Assembly (NCBI GenBank): GCA_015069495.1
Contig: SVIN01000021.1
Span: forward strand, 1-32,338
Length of the DNA stretch: 32,338 nt
Source of the DNA: Clostridiales bacterium
Lineage (GTDB): Bacteria; Bacillota; Clostridia; Christensenellales; Borkfalkiaceae
Direction: 5' to 3'
In this document: in pieces, positions 9,584-17,594 of the stretch
Layout: each line of letters opens with the position of its first letter
Position numbering within the stretch: the first letter of the stretch is position 1
The notes under the pieces: generated by a model
Database searches by the model: none
Told to the model about the DNA's origin: nothing
What the model saw: the letters and a program-made list of their open reading frames with translations, nothing else
Made by a program: the position numbers and the translations under genes

Positions 9584-10705
9584 TTAGTCACCGAAGCAAA
9601 CGCCCATTGCCTTTGCCATGGTTACCAATTCACCGTTGGGATCAACGTTTTTCGTCTTTTGACCGATAACGTCTTCCAAGGAAACTGCAGTCATCTGTTC
9701 GCCCTGCAATGCAACCATCTTACCAAAATCACCCTTCATGCAAAGTTCTACTGCCGCATAACCATAGCGGGAAGAAAGAACTCTGTCATGCGCCGTAGGT
9801 ACACCGCCGCGTTGGATATGGCCAAGCGTCGTTGCACGCGCTTCCGAACCAACCAATTTTTCCAACTGGTCTGCAACTACCGAACCAACACCGCCCAAAC
9901 GGATGGGGTCGGGACTGTCTTCACGGACTTTCAAAATAACCTGCTTGCCGTCCAAAGATTTTGCACCTTCGGAGCATGCAACGATGGAGAATTCTTTACC
10001 GTTGGCTTTGTCTGCTTTGATTTTTTCAGCGACCTTATTGATATCGTAAGGAATTTCAGGCAACAAAATTACGTCTGCCGCGCCCGCAATACCTGCATGC
10101 AACGTCATCCAACCTGCGCCACGTCCCATGATTTCTACAACCATAATTCTGTGGTGAGACATACCCGTAGTGCGAACCCTGTCAAGCCCTTCAGTTGCTA
10201 CGCTTATTGCGGTATCAAAACCGAAAGTGAAGTCGGTAAACGCCAAGTCATTGTCAATCGTCTTAGGGATTGCAATAACGTTTACGCCCTTTCTCGCAAA
10301 ATCTCTGCCAGAGGTCAACGTACCGTCGCCACCCAAAATAAATACAGCGTCAATGCCTGCCTTGTTTAAGTTTTCTACACCTACGTCAGAAACGTCTTCA
10401 TAGGTTAACTTGCCGTTTTCATCACGGACAAATTCACCGTTCGCATCTCTTACGGGGTATTGGAAAAGGTTATCCTTATTGGAGCTGTACAAAATCGTAC
10501 CGCCCTTCGTGATAATTTCTTCTACGTCTTCTAAACCAAGCTTTACAAAATCACCATGGTATAAGCCGTGATAACCGTGACGAATCCCCACAACTTCCAA
10601 ACCATATTTCATAATCGCCGTTCTTACAACCGCGCGGATTACGGGGTTCAAACCGGAACAATCGCCACCACCTGTCATAATTGCAATCTTTCGTATTTCT
10701 TTCAT
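9584..10705 (-). CDS. pfkA: 6-phosphofructokinase, 373 aa
   Basis: A cytoplasmic glycolytic enzyme that phosphorylates fructose 6-phosphate at C1. The nucleotide loop TGGGDCSGLN is at residues 11-20, GGDGT at 125-129, the PKTIDND catalytic segment at 147-153 with Asp151 as the base, and MGRGAGW at about 193. At the two donor-selecting positions it has Gly128 (the ATP-type residue) together with Lys148 (the residue typical of PPi enzymes). This mixed signature occurs in a branch that includes the ATP-using trypanosomal enzymes, so ATP use is likely but not certain. The length exceeds the ~320 residues of the classical bacterial ATP enzyme. I start at the ATG because GAGGAG lies six bases before it; a GTG six codons upstream would place the ribosome site inside the gene. 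It is monocistronic, with a perfect consensus promoter and its own terminator. Confidence 0.93.
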   Translation of the reverse strand: MKEIRKIAIMTGGGDCSGLNPVIRAVVRTAIMKYGLEVVGIRHGYHGLYHGDFVKLGLEDVEEIITKGGTILYSSNKDNLFQYPVRDANGEFVRDENGKLTYEDVSDVGVENLNKAGIDAVFILGGDGTLTSGRDFARKGVNVIAIPKTIDNDLAFTDFTFGFDTAISVATEGLDRVRTTGMSHHRIMVVEIMGRGAGWMTLHAGIAGAADVILLPEIPYDINKVAEKIKADKANGKEFSIVACSEGAKSLDGKQVILKVREDSPDPIRLGGVGSVVADQLEKLVGSEARATTLGHIQRGGVPTAHDRVLSSRYGYAAVELCMKGDFGKMVALQGEQMTAVSLEDVIGQKTKNVDPNGELVTMAKAMGVCFGD

Positions 10706-10711
10706 CGTTTG

Positions 10712-10717
10712 CTCCTC
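10712..10717 (-). promoter_or_regulatory. Ribosome-binding site fixing the pfkA start
   Basis: GAGGAG on the minus strand is 6 nt from the ATG at 10703-10705. It lies downstream of the alternative GTG at 10721-10723, which rules that GTG out. Confidence 0.75.
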
Positions 10718-10770
10718 GCACACTTTTTCATTCTCTATCGCTTTTTCCTTTTAGAAAAAAGTCAATAATA

Positions 10771-10799
10771 ATTATACTCTATTATTTCCGTTTTGTCAA
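10771..10799 (-). promoter_or_regulatory. Consensus promoter of pfkA
   Basis: Perfect TTGACA (10794-10799), 17-bp spacer, perfect TATAAT (10771-10776) on the minus strand: the strongest sigma-A-type promoter in the window. Confidence 0.88.
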
Positions 10800-10879
10800 T
10801 AAAAATACCTTAAATTTTGAAATTCTTCTAAGAGTTTTTCAAATAAAGAGCCTCGCGATAAGTGCTCCTATAATTTTTG

Positions 10880-10915
10880 AAAAGCGGTCTGTAAAAATTA
10901 TCACAGACCGCTTTT
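10880..10915 (-). terminator. Terminator of the tRNA-Arg unit
   Basis: A 13-bp perfect stem (10880-10892 with 10903-10915) touches the last base of the tRNA's CCA end. Read leftward, the stem ends in CTTTT and is followed by CAAAAATT. Confidence 0.8.
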
Positions 10916-10989
10916 GGTACTCCCGACGAGAATCGAACTCATAATTGTCCCTTAGGAGGGGACTGTTATATCCATTTAACTACGGAAGC
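10915..10989 (-). tRNA. tRNA-Arg(CCU)
   Basis: A 75-nt sequence that folds as a complete cloverleaf on the minus strand. The acceptor pairs GCTTCCG with CGGGAGT (G-U pairs at positions 1 and 4), the anticodon stem GTCCC/GGGAC carries loop CTCCTAA with anticodon CCU, and the T stem ATGAG/CTCGT carries loop TTCGATT. The discriminator is A and the CCA end is encoded. It decodes AGG. It is the promoter-distal copy of two; the other is interrupted. Confidence 0.93.
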
Positions 10990-11000
10990 TTATTAAATTT

Positions 11001-11112
11001 TGGTACTCCCTGCGAGTATCTTCGCTTACGCTCAGGGCATCGGCTTCGCCTCGCGCGAACCCACAACGGCCCCTTAGGAGGGGGGCTGTTATATCCATTT
11101 AACTAAGGAAGC
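11001..11112 (-). pseudogene. Interrupted tRNA-Arg(CCU)-like copy with a 36-nt T-loop insertion
   Basis: The sequence aligns with the intact tRNA over the acceptor, D arm, anticodon arm, T-stem halves and CCA end. The acceptor (GCTTCCT/AGGGAGT) and T stem (GTGGG/CTCGC) still pair, so the ends are preserved. Two changes break a normal tRNA. The T loop is 43 nt instead of 7, running from TTCGCG to AAGATA. The anticodon loop has one extra C, giving 8 nt if the GCCCC/GGGGC stem forms. The total is 112 nt against 75. A pseudo-tRNA is the simplest reading; a functional RNA with an extended T arm is not excluded. Confidence 0.75.
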
Positions 11113-11171
11113 TTATATCCTATTTCCTCGATTCCCGCTGCGGGTATCTTCGCTTTGCGTTCATTTCCATT

Positions 11172-11200
11172 ATTATACCCCTTTTATGTAAAAAAAGCAA
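11172..11200 (-). promoter_or_regulatory. Promoter of the two-copy tRNA-Arg unit
   Basis: TTGCTT (11195-11200) and perfect TATAAT (11172-11177) on the minus strand with a 17-bp spacer. It leaves about 55 bases of leader before the interrupted copy. Confidence 0.75.
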
Positions 11201-11340
11201 GAGTTTTGTGAGCGTTTTTCTAATTCTTGTGATATAAGTTACAATTATATGTAATATAAAAATAAATTATTTTACGGCAAGTACCCATGTAAAAATGTAA
11301 GATTTGGTTATACTTTTTTTGTTTTTACCCTGCAAAAGTG
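11201..11340. other. AT-rich intergenic stretch between the tRNA unit and gdhA
   Basis: No gene is seen. A small dyad, TTACA at 11239-11243 and TGTAA at 11250-11254, is the only structure noted; in such AT-rich DNA it may be chance. Confidence 0.4.
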
Positions 11341-11369
11341 TTGCATATTTTGTAAAAAAGTGATAAGAT
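11341..11369 (+). promoter_or_regulatory. Promoter of gdhA
   Basis: TTGCAT (11341-11346), 17-bp spacer, TAAGAT (11364-11369). The leader to the ATG is about 60 bases. Confidence 0.65.
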
Positions 11370-11431
11370 ATCTTAGTATTAATAATTTCGATTGATATTT
11401 GCTTAAAAATCTATTTTTTCGAGGAGAATAA

Positions 11432-12772
<1,341 letters not shown>

Positions 12773-12791
12773 AATTTTCATAGTAAACAGC

Positions 12792-12826
12792 GGGCAGGTA
12801 CGTTTCAATGCGTACCTGCCCTTTTT
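12792..12826 (+). terminator. Terminator of gdhA
   Basis: A perfect 11-bp stem (12792-12802 with 12811-12821), 8-nt loop, then TTTTT. It begins 19 bases after the stop. Confidence 0.92.
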
Positions 12827-12842
12827 GCAACCTGACTTATAT

Positions 12843-12934
12843 ATGCCTACGGCATGCGATATGTTGCTATCGCAACCCGATATACTCCTGCGGGGTACGA
12901 TATACGCCTGTAGCGTACGATATGCCCCTCGGGC
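12843..12934. repeat. Tandem array of five short hairpins joined by CGATAT linkers (20-21 bp period)
   Basis: The CGATAT linker recurs at 12857, 12878, 12898 and 12918. Between linkers lie five different small inverted repeats: ATGCC/GGCAT, GTTGC/GCAAC, TACTCC/GGGGTA, TACGC/GCGTA and GCCC/GGGC, with loops of 3-5 nt. The stems differ in sequence but all pair, so structure rather than sequence is kept. No ORF or promoter is associated. Confidence 0.8.
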
Positions 12935-12955
12935 GTTGTCGCTATGATTGAGATA

Positions 12956-13005
12956 CAATCCTTCCACCGCTGTCGCGGTCCCCCTTCCTTTACACAAGGA
13001 AGGCT
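12956..13005. repeat. Dispersed hairpin repeat, copy 1 (50 bp)
   Basis: It begins CAATCCTTCCACC, contains CCGCTGTCGCGG (hairpin) and ends in a second hairpin, CCTTCC...GGAAGG. It matches 13161-13205 in the same orientation. Such hairpin elements are scattered in many gut Clostridia genomes; copy number in this genome cannot be seen here. Confidence 0.8.
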
Positions 13006-13160
13006 GAAGTAGGCTTACGATTTTCAAAGGACTACTCATCAGTCTTTCGGTTCACTGCGTTTCACACTCAAGACAGCTTCCCTCACAAGGGAAGCCATAT
13101 TGCAGTATAAGACTCTATCGCTACGGCAATCTGACGTTGCTTGTTGCTTGGATAGAAAAA
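13006..13160. other. Non-coding spacer between the two dispersed repeat copies
   Basis: No gene is recognised. It holds a related but different hairpin, GCTTCCCTCACAAGGGAAGC (13076-13095), that looks like a diverged version of the repeat's terminal hairpin. Confidence 0.5.
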
Positions 13161-13205
13161 CAATCCTTCCACCACTATCCCCCCTTCCTTTGCACAAGGA
13201 AGGCT
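13161..13205. repeat. Dispersed hairpin repeat, copy 2 (45 bp)
   Basis: Same order as copy 1, but about 5 bp shorter in the middle, which removes the GC-rich internal hairpin. The terminal CCTTCC...GGAAGG hairpin is intact. Confidence 0.8.
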
Positions 13206-13214
13206 AATATGAAA

Positions 13215-13242
13215 GATGCCCTCGGTTTTCACCGAGGGCATC
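13215..13242 (-). terminator. Terminator of the 1368-aa surface-protein gene
   Basis: A perfect 11-bp GATGCCCTCGG/CCGAGGGCATC stem with a 6-nt loop lies 37 bases after the stop codon. The following T tract on the minus strand is short (TTTC), so termination may be incomplete. Confidence 0.7.
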
Positions 13243-13279
13243 CGTTTTTAGACTGTTACGTCTTGTTTAACGAAATGAA

Positions 13280-16200
13280 TTATTCGTTATCTTCTTTCTT
13301 CTTAAGAAGAACTGCTGCCGCAAGACCAAGAGCTGCAACACCGCCGATACCGCCAACTACACCGAAGCAACCAGCTTTTGCTGCGCTGGAAGAATTGGAG
13401 TCGGAAGGAGTTTCAGAAGTCGTAGGTTCTTCAGAGGTCGTAGGATCTTCAGAGGTCGTAGGATCTTCAGGAGTCGTAGGATCTTCAGCACCGCATACGG
13501 AGCATACGCCGTCTACATAGTTGTGGTCTGCCAAAACGTCGTCTTTTGCTTCACCGCATTTTACGCAGGTTGCAGGCGTTTCACAAGTAGCATCCGTGAA
13601 TTCGGAGCATACGTGTTCAGGAACAACAAGTTCAAGCGTTACAGTACCAAGTTGTTCATCCCAAGTAGATACATAGAAGTAGAATACGTCACCTTCTTCA
13701 GCTTCGAACGTATACGTAGCGAATACGTCTTGGTAGATGTCGCCATATCTATGATCCCACATATCCCAACCGAAGTTGTAATATGCGATATCAACCCATG
13801 CATTGGTTTCGTCTGCAATTGCTTTCAAGGTGTAAGTACCAGCTTCCGTTGCGGTGAACTGTACATACGTACCAAGCAAAGCATCTTCAACCGTCAATTC
13901 GTTGTTGCCTGCTACCAATTCGGGCAATACGGGAGCGGTAGGCGTGTAAGGCGTCAAGGTAACGGTTACGGTCATTGCGGAGAAGTCGTCTGCATAGAAG
14001 CTCAATTCAACTTTACCTTCATAAGCGCTTACTACACCGCCGTTTTCAATCAAACCGCTGTTTACCATGAATGCCGTGTTGGTTGCATCCCAAGAAATCA
14101 AGAAATAAGCTTCTTCAGCATCAACGTAACCAACTGCGTTTACAACGTCATATTCCCATTCGTCTGCGTTACCAGCTTCGATTTCGATTACGGTTTCGCC
14201 ATTAAGGTTCAATTCGATGGGAGCAGCACCAAAGTCTACCAATCTTGCATTCTTCAATTGGATTTGACCATTATAAACGGAAAGGATAGATCTCAAGCTT
14301 ACCATATCGCCAACTGCGGGTTTGGAATCCATCTTATCAAATCTAGCGCCAGTCCAATAATCATACAAGCCATATACGTACAAACGGTTGCCGTTGCTAT
14401 CTTCAATGTAAAGGTTGCCGTAGGTTGTGTTTGCAATTTCAACAACGATACCTTCTACGAAGTACTGTCTCAACGTGTCGCCTTCAACGGTAATATCAAG
14501 AACATCGGCAATCGTAAGATCTGCACCGTCATCAGGAAGGTTTGCTTCAGGATCAGTTTCAGCTTGCGTGAGGATTTCAAATTCTGCGTCTACGAATTGG
14601 TTAGTGCCCTTATAAGCGCCTACTTCGCCGTAGAATTTAACCGTTGCGCCTACCAAAGGTTTCTGAGCGTAATCCAAATTATTGAAGGAGATAGTAAATT
14701 CTTCCGACCATTCGTCTGCAGGATAGGTAATTTGCAAGCCATAGATGCAGATTTCGTTGCCGTCTGCGTCTTGGATATACAAGCCACCCTTATAAGTATC
14801 CGAGTATCTTACAACCGTACCTTCAATATAGTACTTATTGCCAGCTGCTGCTGCGATATCCAATGCCAAAGCTTCTTCAATCGTCAAAGTAGAACCAGCT
14901 GCGGGAACTTTTACAATTTCCGTTTCAACCACGGTGAAGGTATAGTTCTTCAATTCGAACGTGTCGGGAACTGCTTCAGCCCATGCATAGGTGTAGTCTT
15001 CCGTAGCTTCAGGAAGTTGGTCAGCCAAGAAGAATGCAAGGTCGTTGATAGAAAGTACGATGCCGTTTGCAAAGTCATATTCAACACCGAACGTGAAGGT
15101 TTCTTCGTTTTCACCATTTACAATCGTCAAAGTGTAAGGTTCTACAACCCAATTTGCATAGATTGCAAAATCTTTTGCAGGCATTGTTTCGGGAAGCGTA
15201 ATATCTTCACCCTCAGCATTCGTCCACTTCGTGAACGTCTTACCTACTGCGGTAGGATTTTCAATTGCAAGTTCAGCGCCTTCAGCAAACAACGTCATCG
15301 TCGAACCGCCAGGCATACGAGGGTTGCCAACAACAACGGTCAACCAATATTTAACCTTGGTGCTTTCAGCATTGATGGTATAATTTTGAAGACCAAACGT
15401 ATCGGGTACATCTACAAACGAATATGTATATTCGCCAGTTTCATCTACGGGAAGGTTGTCTGCCAATACGAAAGGAAGGTCGTTTACAGCAATTTCAATG
15501 CCGTTTGCGAAGTCATATTCAGCACCAAACGTGATGGTCTTATAGTCTTCGCCGTCTTTCTGAATCGTCAAGGTGTAAGGGGTAACCTTCCAGTTTGCAT
15601 AAAGAGCAATATCACCAGTGATCGTTTCAGGAACGGTAACGGGATTGCCAGTTGCATCCGTCCAACCGATAAATTCTTTACCTTCAGCGGTAGGAGTTTC
15701 TACGCTGAACGCGTCACCATAGAGGTAGTCAGCGGTCGTAACCGTACCAGGCAAACGAGGGTTACCCGTAACCACCGTTGCTGTATACCACATAATAGGT
15801 TTGGTGATATCTTGATGTACGACATCTTTACCAAGCTTAGGATGGGTCAAGCCAGCGTTCAAGGTAACTTCTACATTGTTAATACCGCCGATCGCTTCAA
15901 TGTAATTCTTATGAACGTAAACCGTCAACGTATCGCCCTTACCCGTAATCAACGTAGGGTTCTGGAATAATTGATAAGCTTCACCAGGTGCAGGTGCATT
16001 AGTAGCATTCATCCAAGGGTCAGATGCATATTCATAAGAACTGTCATCAATGGTCGTATTGATATCATACAAAGATACATCGTTAATCAAAATATTCTTA
16101 CGGATATTTACGTTTTCAGCGCCAAAATAGTTGTAATCGTACATATCGCAGGTCGAATTCCAGCCAGCATAAGTAATATTAAATGCCCACAATTCACCTT

Positions 16201-17386
16201 TGTTACCTGCCACTTGTGCCTTGGAAACAGTAACGTCATCCGCAAAAATCAAATCTTCTTCAGCCATAAACACGCCATCGCCAACGTTGTAGAACGTTTT
16301 GTCTTCCGTCGTTTCGTATACGGTTCCTGCTTGATCAGCGTAAGAAGGAAGCTGGAAGCCTTTCAAAATCGTAATCTTCTGAACGCCGTAAGCTGCATCT
16401 TTATTATTCATCGTTACGGGCCAACGAATGGAGAAGGAATCATATCTACCCCATACGTTCATGAATTTTTCACCAGGGAAGCTATGTCTACCCCAAAGTG
16501 CACCCATGGGCTGCCCATCGAACAATACGTAATCGAAGAAGTTAATGGACTTCAAGAACGCATTATCTCCGCCCCATGTCGCCGTGTTTCCTACCCCCGT
16601 ATAGTCATTTGCGGTAGGGAAGAAGGAAATGAAAGAATCCCAACCATCGGGGTTATTAGTAGTACCAACGATTTTGTCAATTTCCGTGGGAACCTTAGTA
16701 AGGTTCAACGTAGGAACTTCACCGATATATTTATCAGGTTGATTCAAAGAGTTGAACTTGAAGGTAATATCGTTGGAAACGCAGAACTTATGCGTTTCGT
16801 TTTCATATAAAAAGTCTTTGGTGATTTTGACTTCCGTAGGCGTCATATAGCTCTTCGGTACATAAATATCAATGGTGTTACCCTTCAAGCCGTCGCCGTG
16901 GTTTACAAGCTTGATGTAAATAGGTGCGTACGTTGCTTCACCGCGGTTCACGTCGTATGCAATTTCACCGCTGAACGCTTTGCTTTCATCCCAAGTAATA
17001 ATCGAATTACCTGCGGTAATCGTACCATTTTCAATCAACGCTTTGTAGTCAGCATTGTGTTCGAAAATCGATTTACCATTAATCAATACGTTTTTCAAAA
17101 CGGATTCAGGCAAATGCGCATTGTTTACAGAGGCATTAACTTCCGTCCAAGTTGCAATAGGTGCATTATCATTCAAACGATAATGCCACATATTATCAGG
17201 AAAGTCGCCAATACCCCAAGCGCTTGTCGTTATCGTATTGGTGAAATCAACGGTCGTTTTCTCTTCAGCCGATGCGACAATGTTTGCATTGTTGTTGTAA
17301 TAAATGGTTGTAGCCGCGCCTACGCCTGCACCAACAAACAACGTTGACAATGCGAGTGTCAAAAATTTTTTAGTTGTTTTCTTCAT
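13280..17386 (-). CDS. Membrane-anchored modular surface protein, 1368 aa
   Basis: A probable cell-surface protein. The start is the ATG seven bases after a perfect AGGAGG; an in-frame ORF extends 25 codons upstream but without a signal-like start. The signal peptide covers about residues 1-40 (ends VASAEEK). Residues 50-515 contain the same ~120-150-residue modules as the 1950-aa protein (LINGKSIF, NVWG and LINDVSLYDIN cores). Residues 530-600 and 680-750 are InlB/Listeria-Bacteroides-type repeats (FIGWTD ... LYANW). Residues 840-940 and 960-1055 are two copies of an OB-like domain (YYIEGTVV ... GLYIQDADGN). Residues 1160-1257 look like a beta-sandwich, followed by a paired-Cys segment (1258-1300, CVKCG and CSVCG), a Pro/Thr/Ser linker, and a hydrophobic anchor with Gly-rich start ending LLKKKEDNE. 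There is no LPXTG. The function is probably binding of an extracellular polymer; no catalytic motif was found. Confidence 0.9.
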   Translation of the reverse strand: MKKTTKKFLTLALSTLFVGAGVGAATTIYYNNNANIVASAEEKTTVDFTNTITTSAWGIGDFPDNMWHYRLNDNAPIATWTEVNASVNNAHLPESVLKNVLINGKSIFEHNADYKALIENGTITAGNSIITWDESKAFSGEIAYDVNRGEATYAPIYIKLVNHGDGLKGNTIDIYVPKSYMTPTEVKITKDFLYENETHKFCVSNDITFKFNSLNQPDKYIGEVPTLNLTKVPTEIDKIVGTTNNPDGWDSFISFFPTANDYTGVGNTATWGGDNAFLKSINFFDYVLFDGQPMGALWGRHSFPGEKFMNVWGRYDSFSIRWPVTMNNKDAAYGVQKITILKGFQLPSYADQAGTVYETTEDKTFYNVGDGVFMAEEDLIFADDVTVSKAQVAGNKGELWAFNITYAGWNSTCDMYDYNYFGAENVNIRKNILINDVSLYDINTTIDDSSYEYASDPWMNATNAPAPGEAYQLFQNPTLITGKGDTLTVYVHKNYIEAIGGINNVEVTLNAGLTHPKLGKDVVHQDITKPIMWYTATVVTGNPRLPGTVTTADYLYGDAFSVETPTAEGKEFIGWTDATGNPVTVPETITGDIALYANWKVTPYTLTIQKDGEDYKTITFGAEYDFANGIEIAVNDLPFVLADNLPVDETGEYTYSFVDVPDTFGLQNYTINAESTKVKYWLTVVVGNPRMPGGSTMTLFAEGAELAIENPTAVGKTFTKWTNAEGEDITLPETMPAKDFAIYANWVVEPYTLTIVNGENEETFTFGVEYDFANGIVLSINDLAFFLADQLPEATEDYTYAWAEAVPDTFELKNYTFTVVETEIVKVPAAGSTLTIEEALALDIAAAAGNKYYIEGTVVRYSDTYKGGLYIQDADGNEICIYGLQITYPADEWSEEFTISFNNLDYAQKPLVGATVKFYGEVGAYKGTNQFVDAEFEILTQAETDPEANLPDDGADLTIADVLDITVEGDTLRQYFVEGIVVEIANTTYGNLYIEDSNGNRLYVYGLYDYWTGARFDKMDSKPAVGDMVSLRSILSVYNGQIQLKNARLVDFGAAPIELNLNGETVIEIEAGNADEWEYDVVNAVGYVDAEEAYFLISWDATNTAFMVNSGLIENGGVVSAYEGKVELSFYADDFSAMTVTVTLTPYTPTAPVLPELVAGNNELTVEDALLGTYVQFTATEAGTYTLKAIADETNAWVDIAYYNFGWDMWDHRYGDIYQDVFATYTFEAEEGDVFYFYVSTWDEQLGTVTLELVVPEHVCSEFTDATCETPATCVKCGEAKDDVLADHNYVDGVCSVCGAEDPTTPEDPTTSEDPTTSEEPTTSETPSDSNSSSAAKAGCFGVVGGIGGVAALGLAAAVLLKKKEDNE
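13416..13487 (-). repeat. 18-bp tandem repeat (four units) inside the surface-protein linker
   Basis: Four consecutive 18-bp units differ at only a few bases and encode the hexapeptide repeat D/E-PTTSE-type in the linker before the membrane anchor. It is in frame, so copy number can change linker length without breaking the gene. Confidence 0.85.
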
Positions 17387-17393
17387 CTTGTTT

Positions 17394-17399
17394 CCTCCT
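17394..17399 (-). promoter_or_regulatory. Ribosome-binding site fixing the 1368-aa gene start
   Basis: A perfect AGGAGG seven bases before the ATG at 17384-17386 places the start directly at the signal peptide. Confidence 0.85.
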
Positions 17400-17479
17400 G
17401 ATGAATTTTTTTTCCTTTTCATAACGCAAGGACGTCTCCTCGCGATTTTTACTGTTTCCATACGCCTATACGGCGGTTT

Positions 17480-17497
17480 TATAATATAAATATTATA
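17480..17497. promoter_or_regulatory. 8-2-8 inverted repeat overlapping the -10 box
   Basis: TATAATAT-AA-ATATTATA forms a perfect dyad whose arm overlaps the TATAAT of the 1368-aa gene's promoter. It could be an operator for a repressor, but an AT-rich chance dyad is also possible. Confidence 0.35.
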
Positions 17498-17520
17498 CTA
17501 CAAATGTAAAAAACTGTAAA
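17492..17520 (-). promoter_or_regulatory. Promoter of the 1368-aa surface-protein gene
   Basis: TTTACA (17515-17520), 17-bp spacer, perfect TATAAT (17492-17497) on the minus strand. The leader is about 100 bases and contains a small CGCC...GGCG hairpin (near 17463-17475). Confidence 0.75.
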
Positions 17521-17553
17521 GATACTTTTCAAAAAAATATCCCTCGTTTACCC

Positions 17554-17587
17554 GTCAAAACTTACGCAGTTTATGTCAAAACTTACG
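17554..17587. promoter_or_regulatory. Two identical 13-bp direct repeats, 21 bp apart (candidate AraC-type operator)
   Basis: GTCAAAACTTACG occurs at 17554-17566 and again at 17575-17587, so the copies start exactly 21 bp apart, two helical turns. They lie between the stop codon of the 564-aa lipoprotein gene and the -35 box of the surface-protein promoter, 33 bp upstream of that box. Direct repeats at this spacing are the usual binding pattern of AraC-family dimers, and such a regulator is encoded in the same locus. Confidence 0.6.
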
Positions 17588-17594
17588 ATTCAAC

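Noticed and set aside
10724-10914. Possible small gene between pfkA and the tRNA
   Set aside because: The stretch is filled by the pfkA leader and promoter and the tRNA terminator; no start with a ribosome site and no recognisable protein was seen.
12843-12934. Possible CRISPR array
   Set aside because: The conserved unit is only 6 bp, the intervening parts are themselves palindromes, and no cas gene is nearby.
13523-15970. 815-codon open frame on the plus strand
   Set aside because: It lies wholly antisense to the 1368-aa surface-protein gene, has no ribosome site or recognisable domain, and is explained by codon use of the real gene leaving few stops on the opposite strand.
17387-17461. 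Upstream extension of the 1368-aa protein by 25 residues
   Set aside because: The extension would place the AGGAGG ribosome site inside the gene and put a charged segment before the signal peptide.
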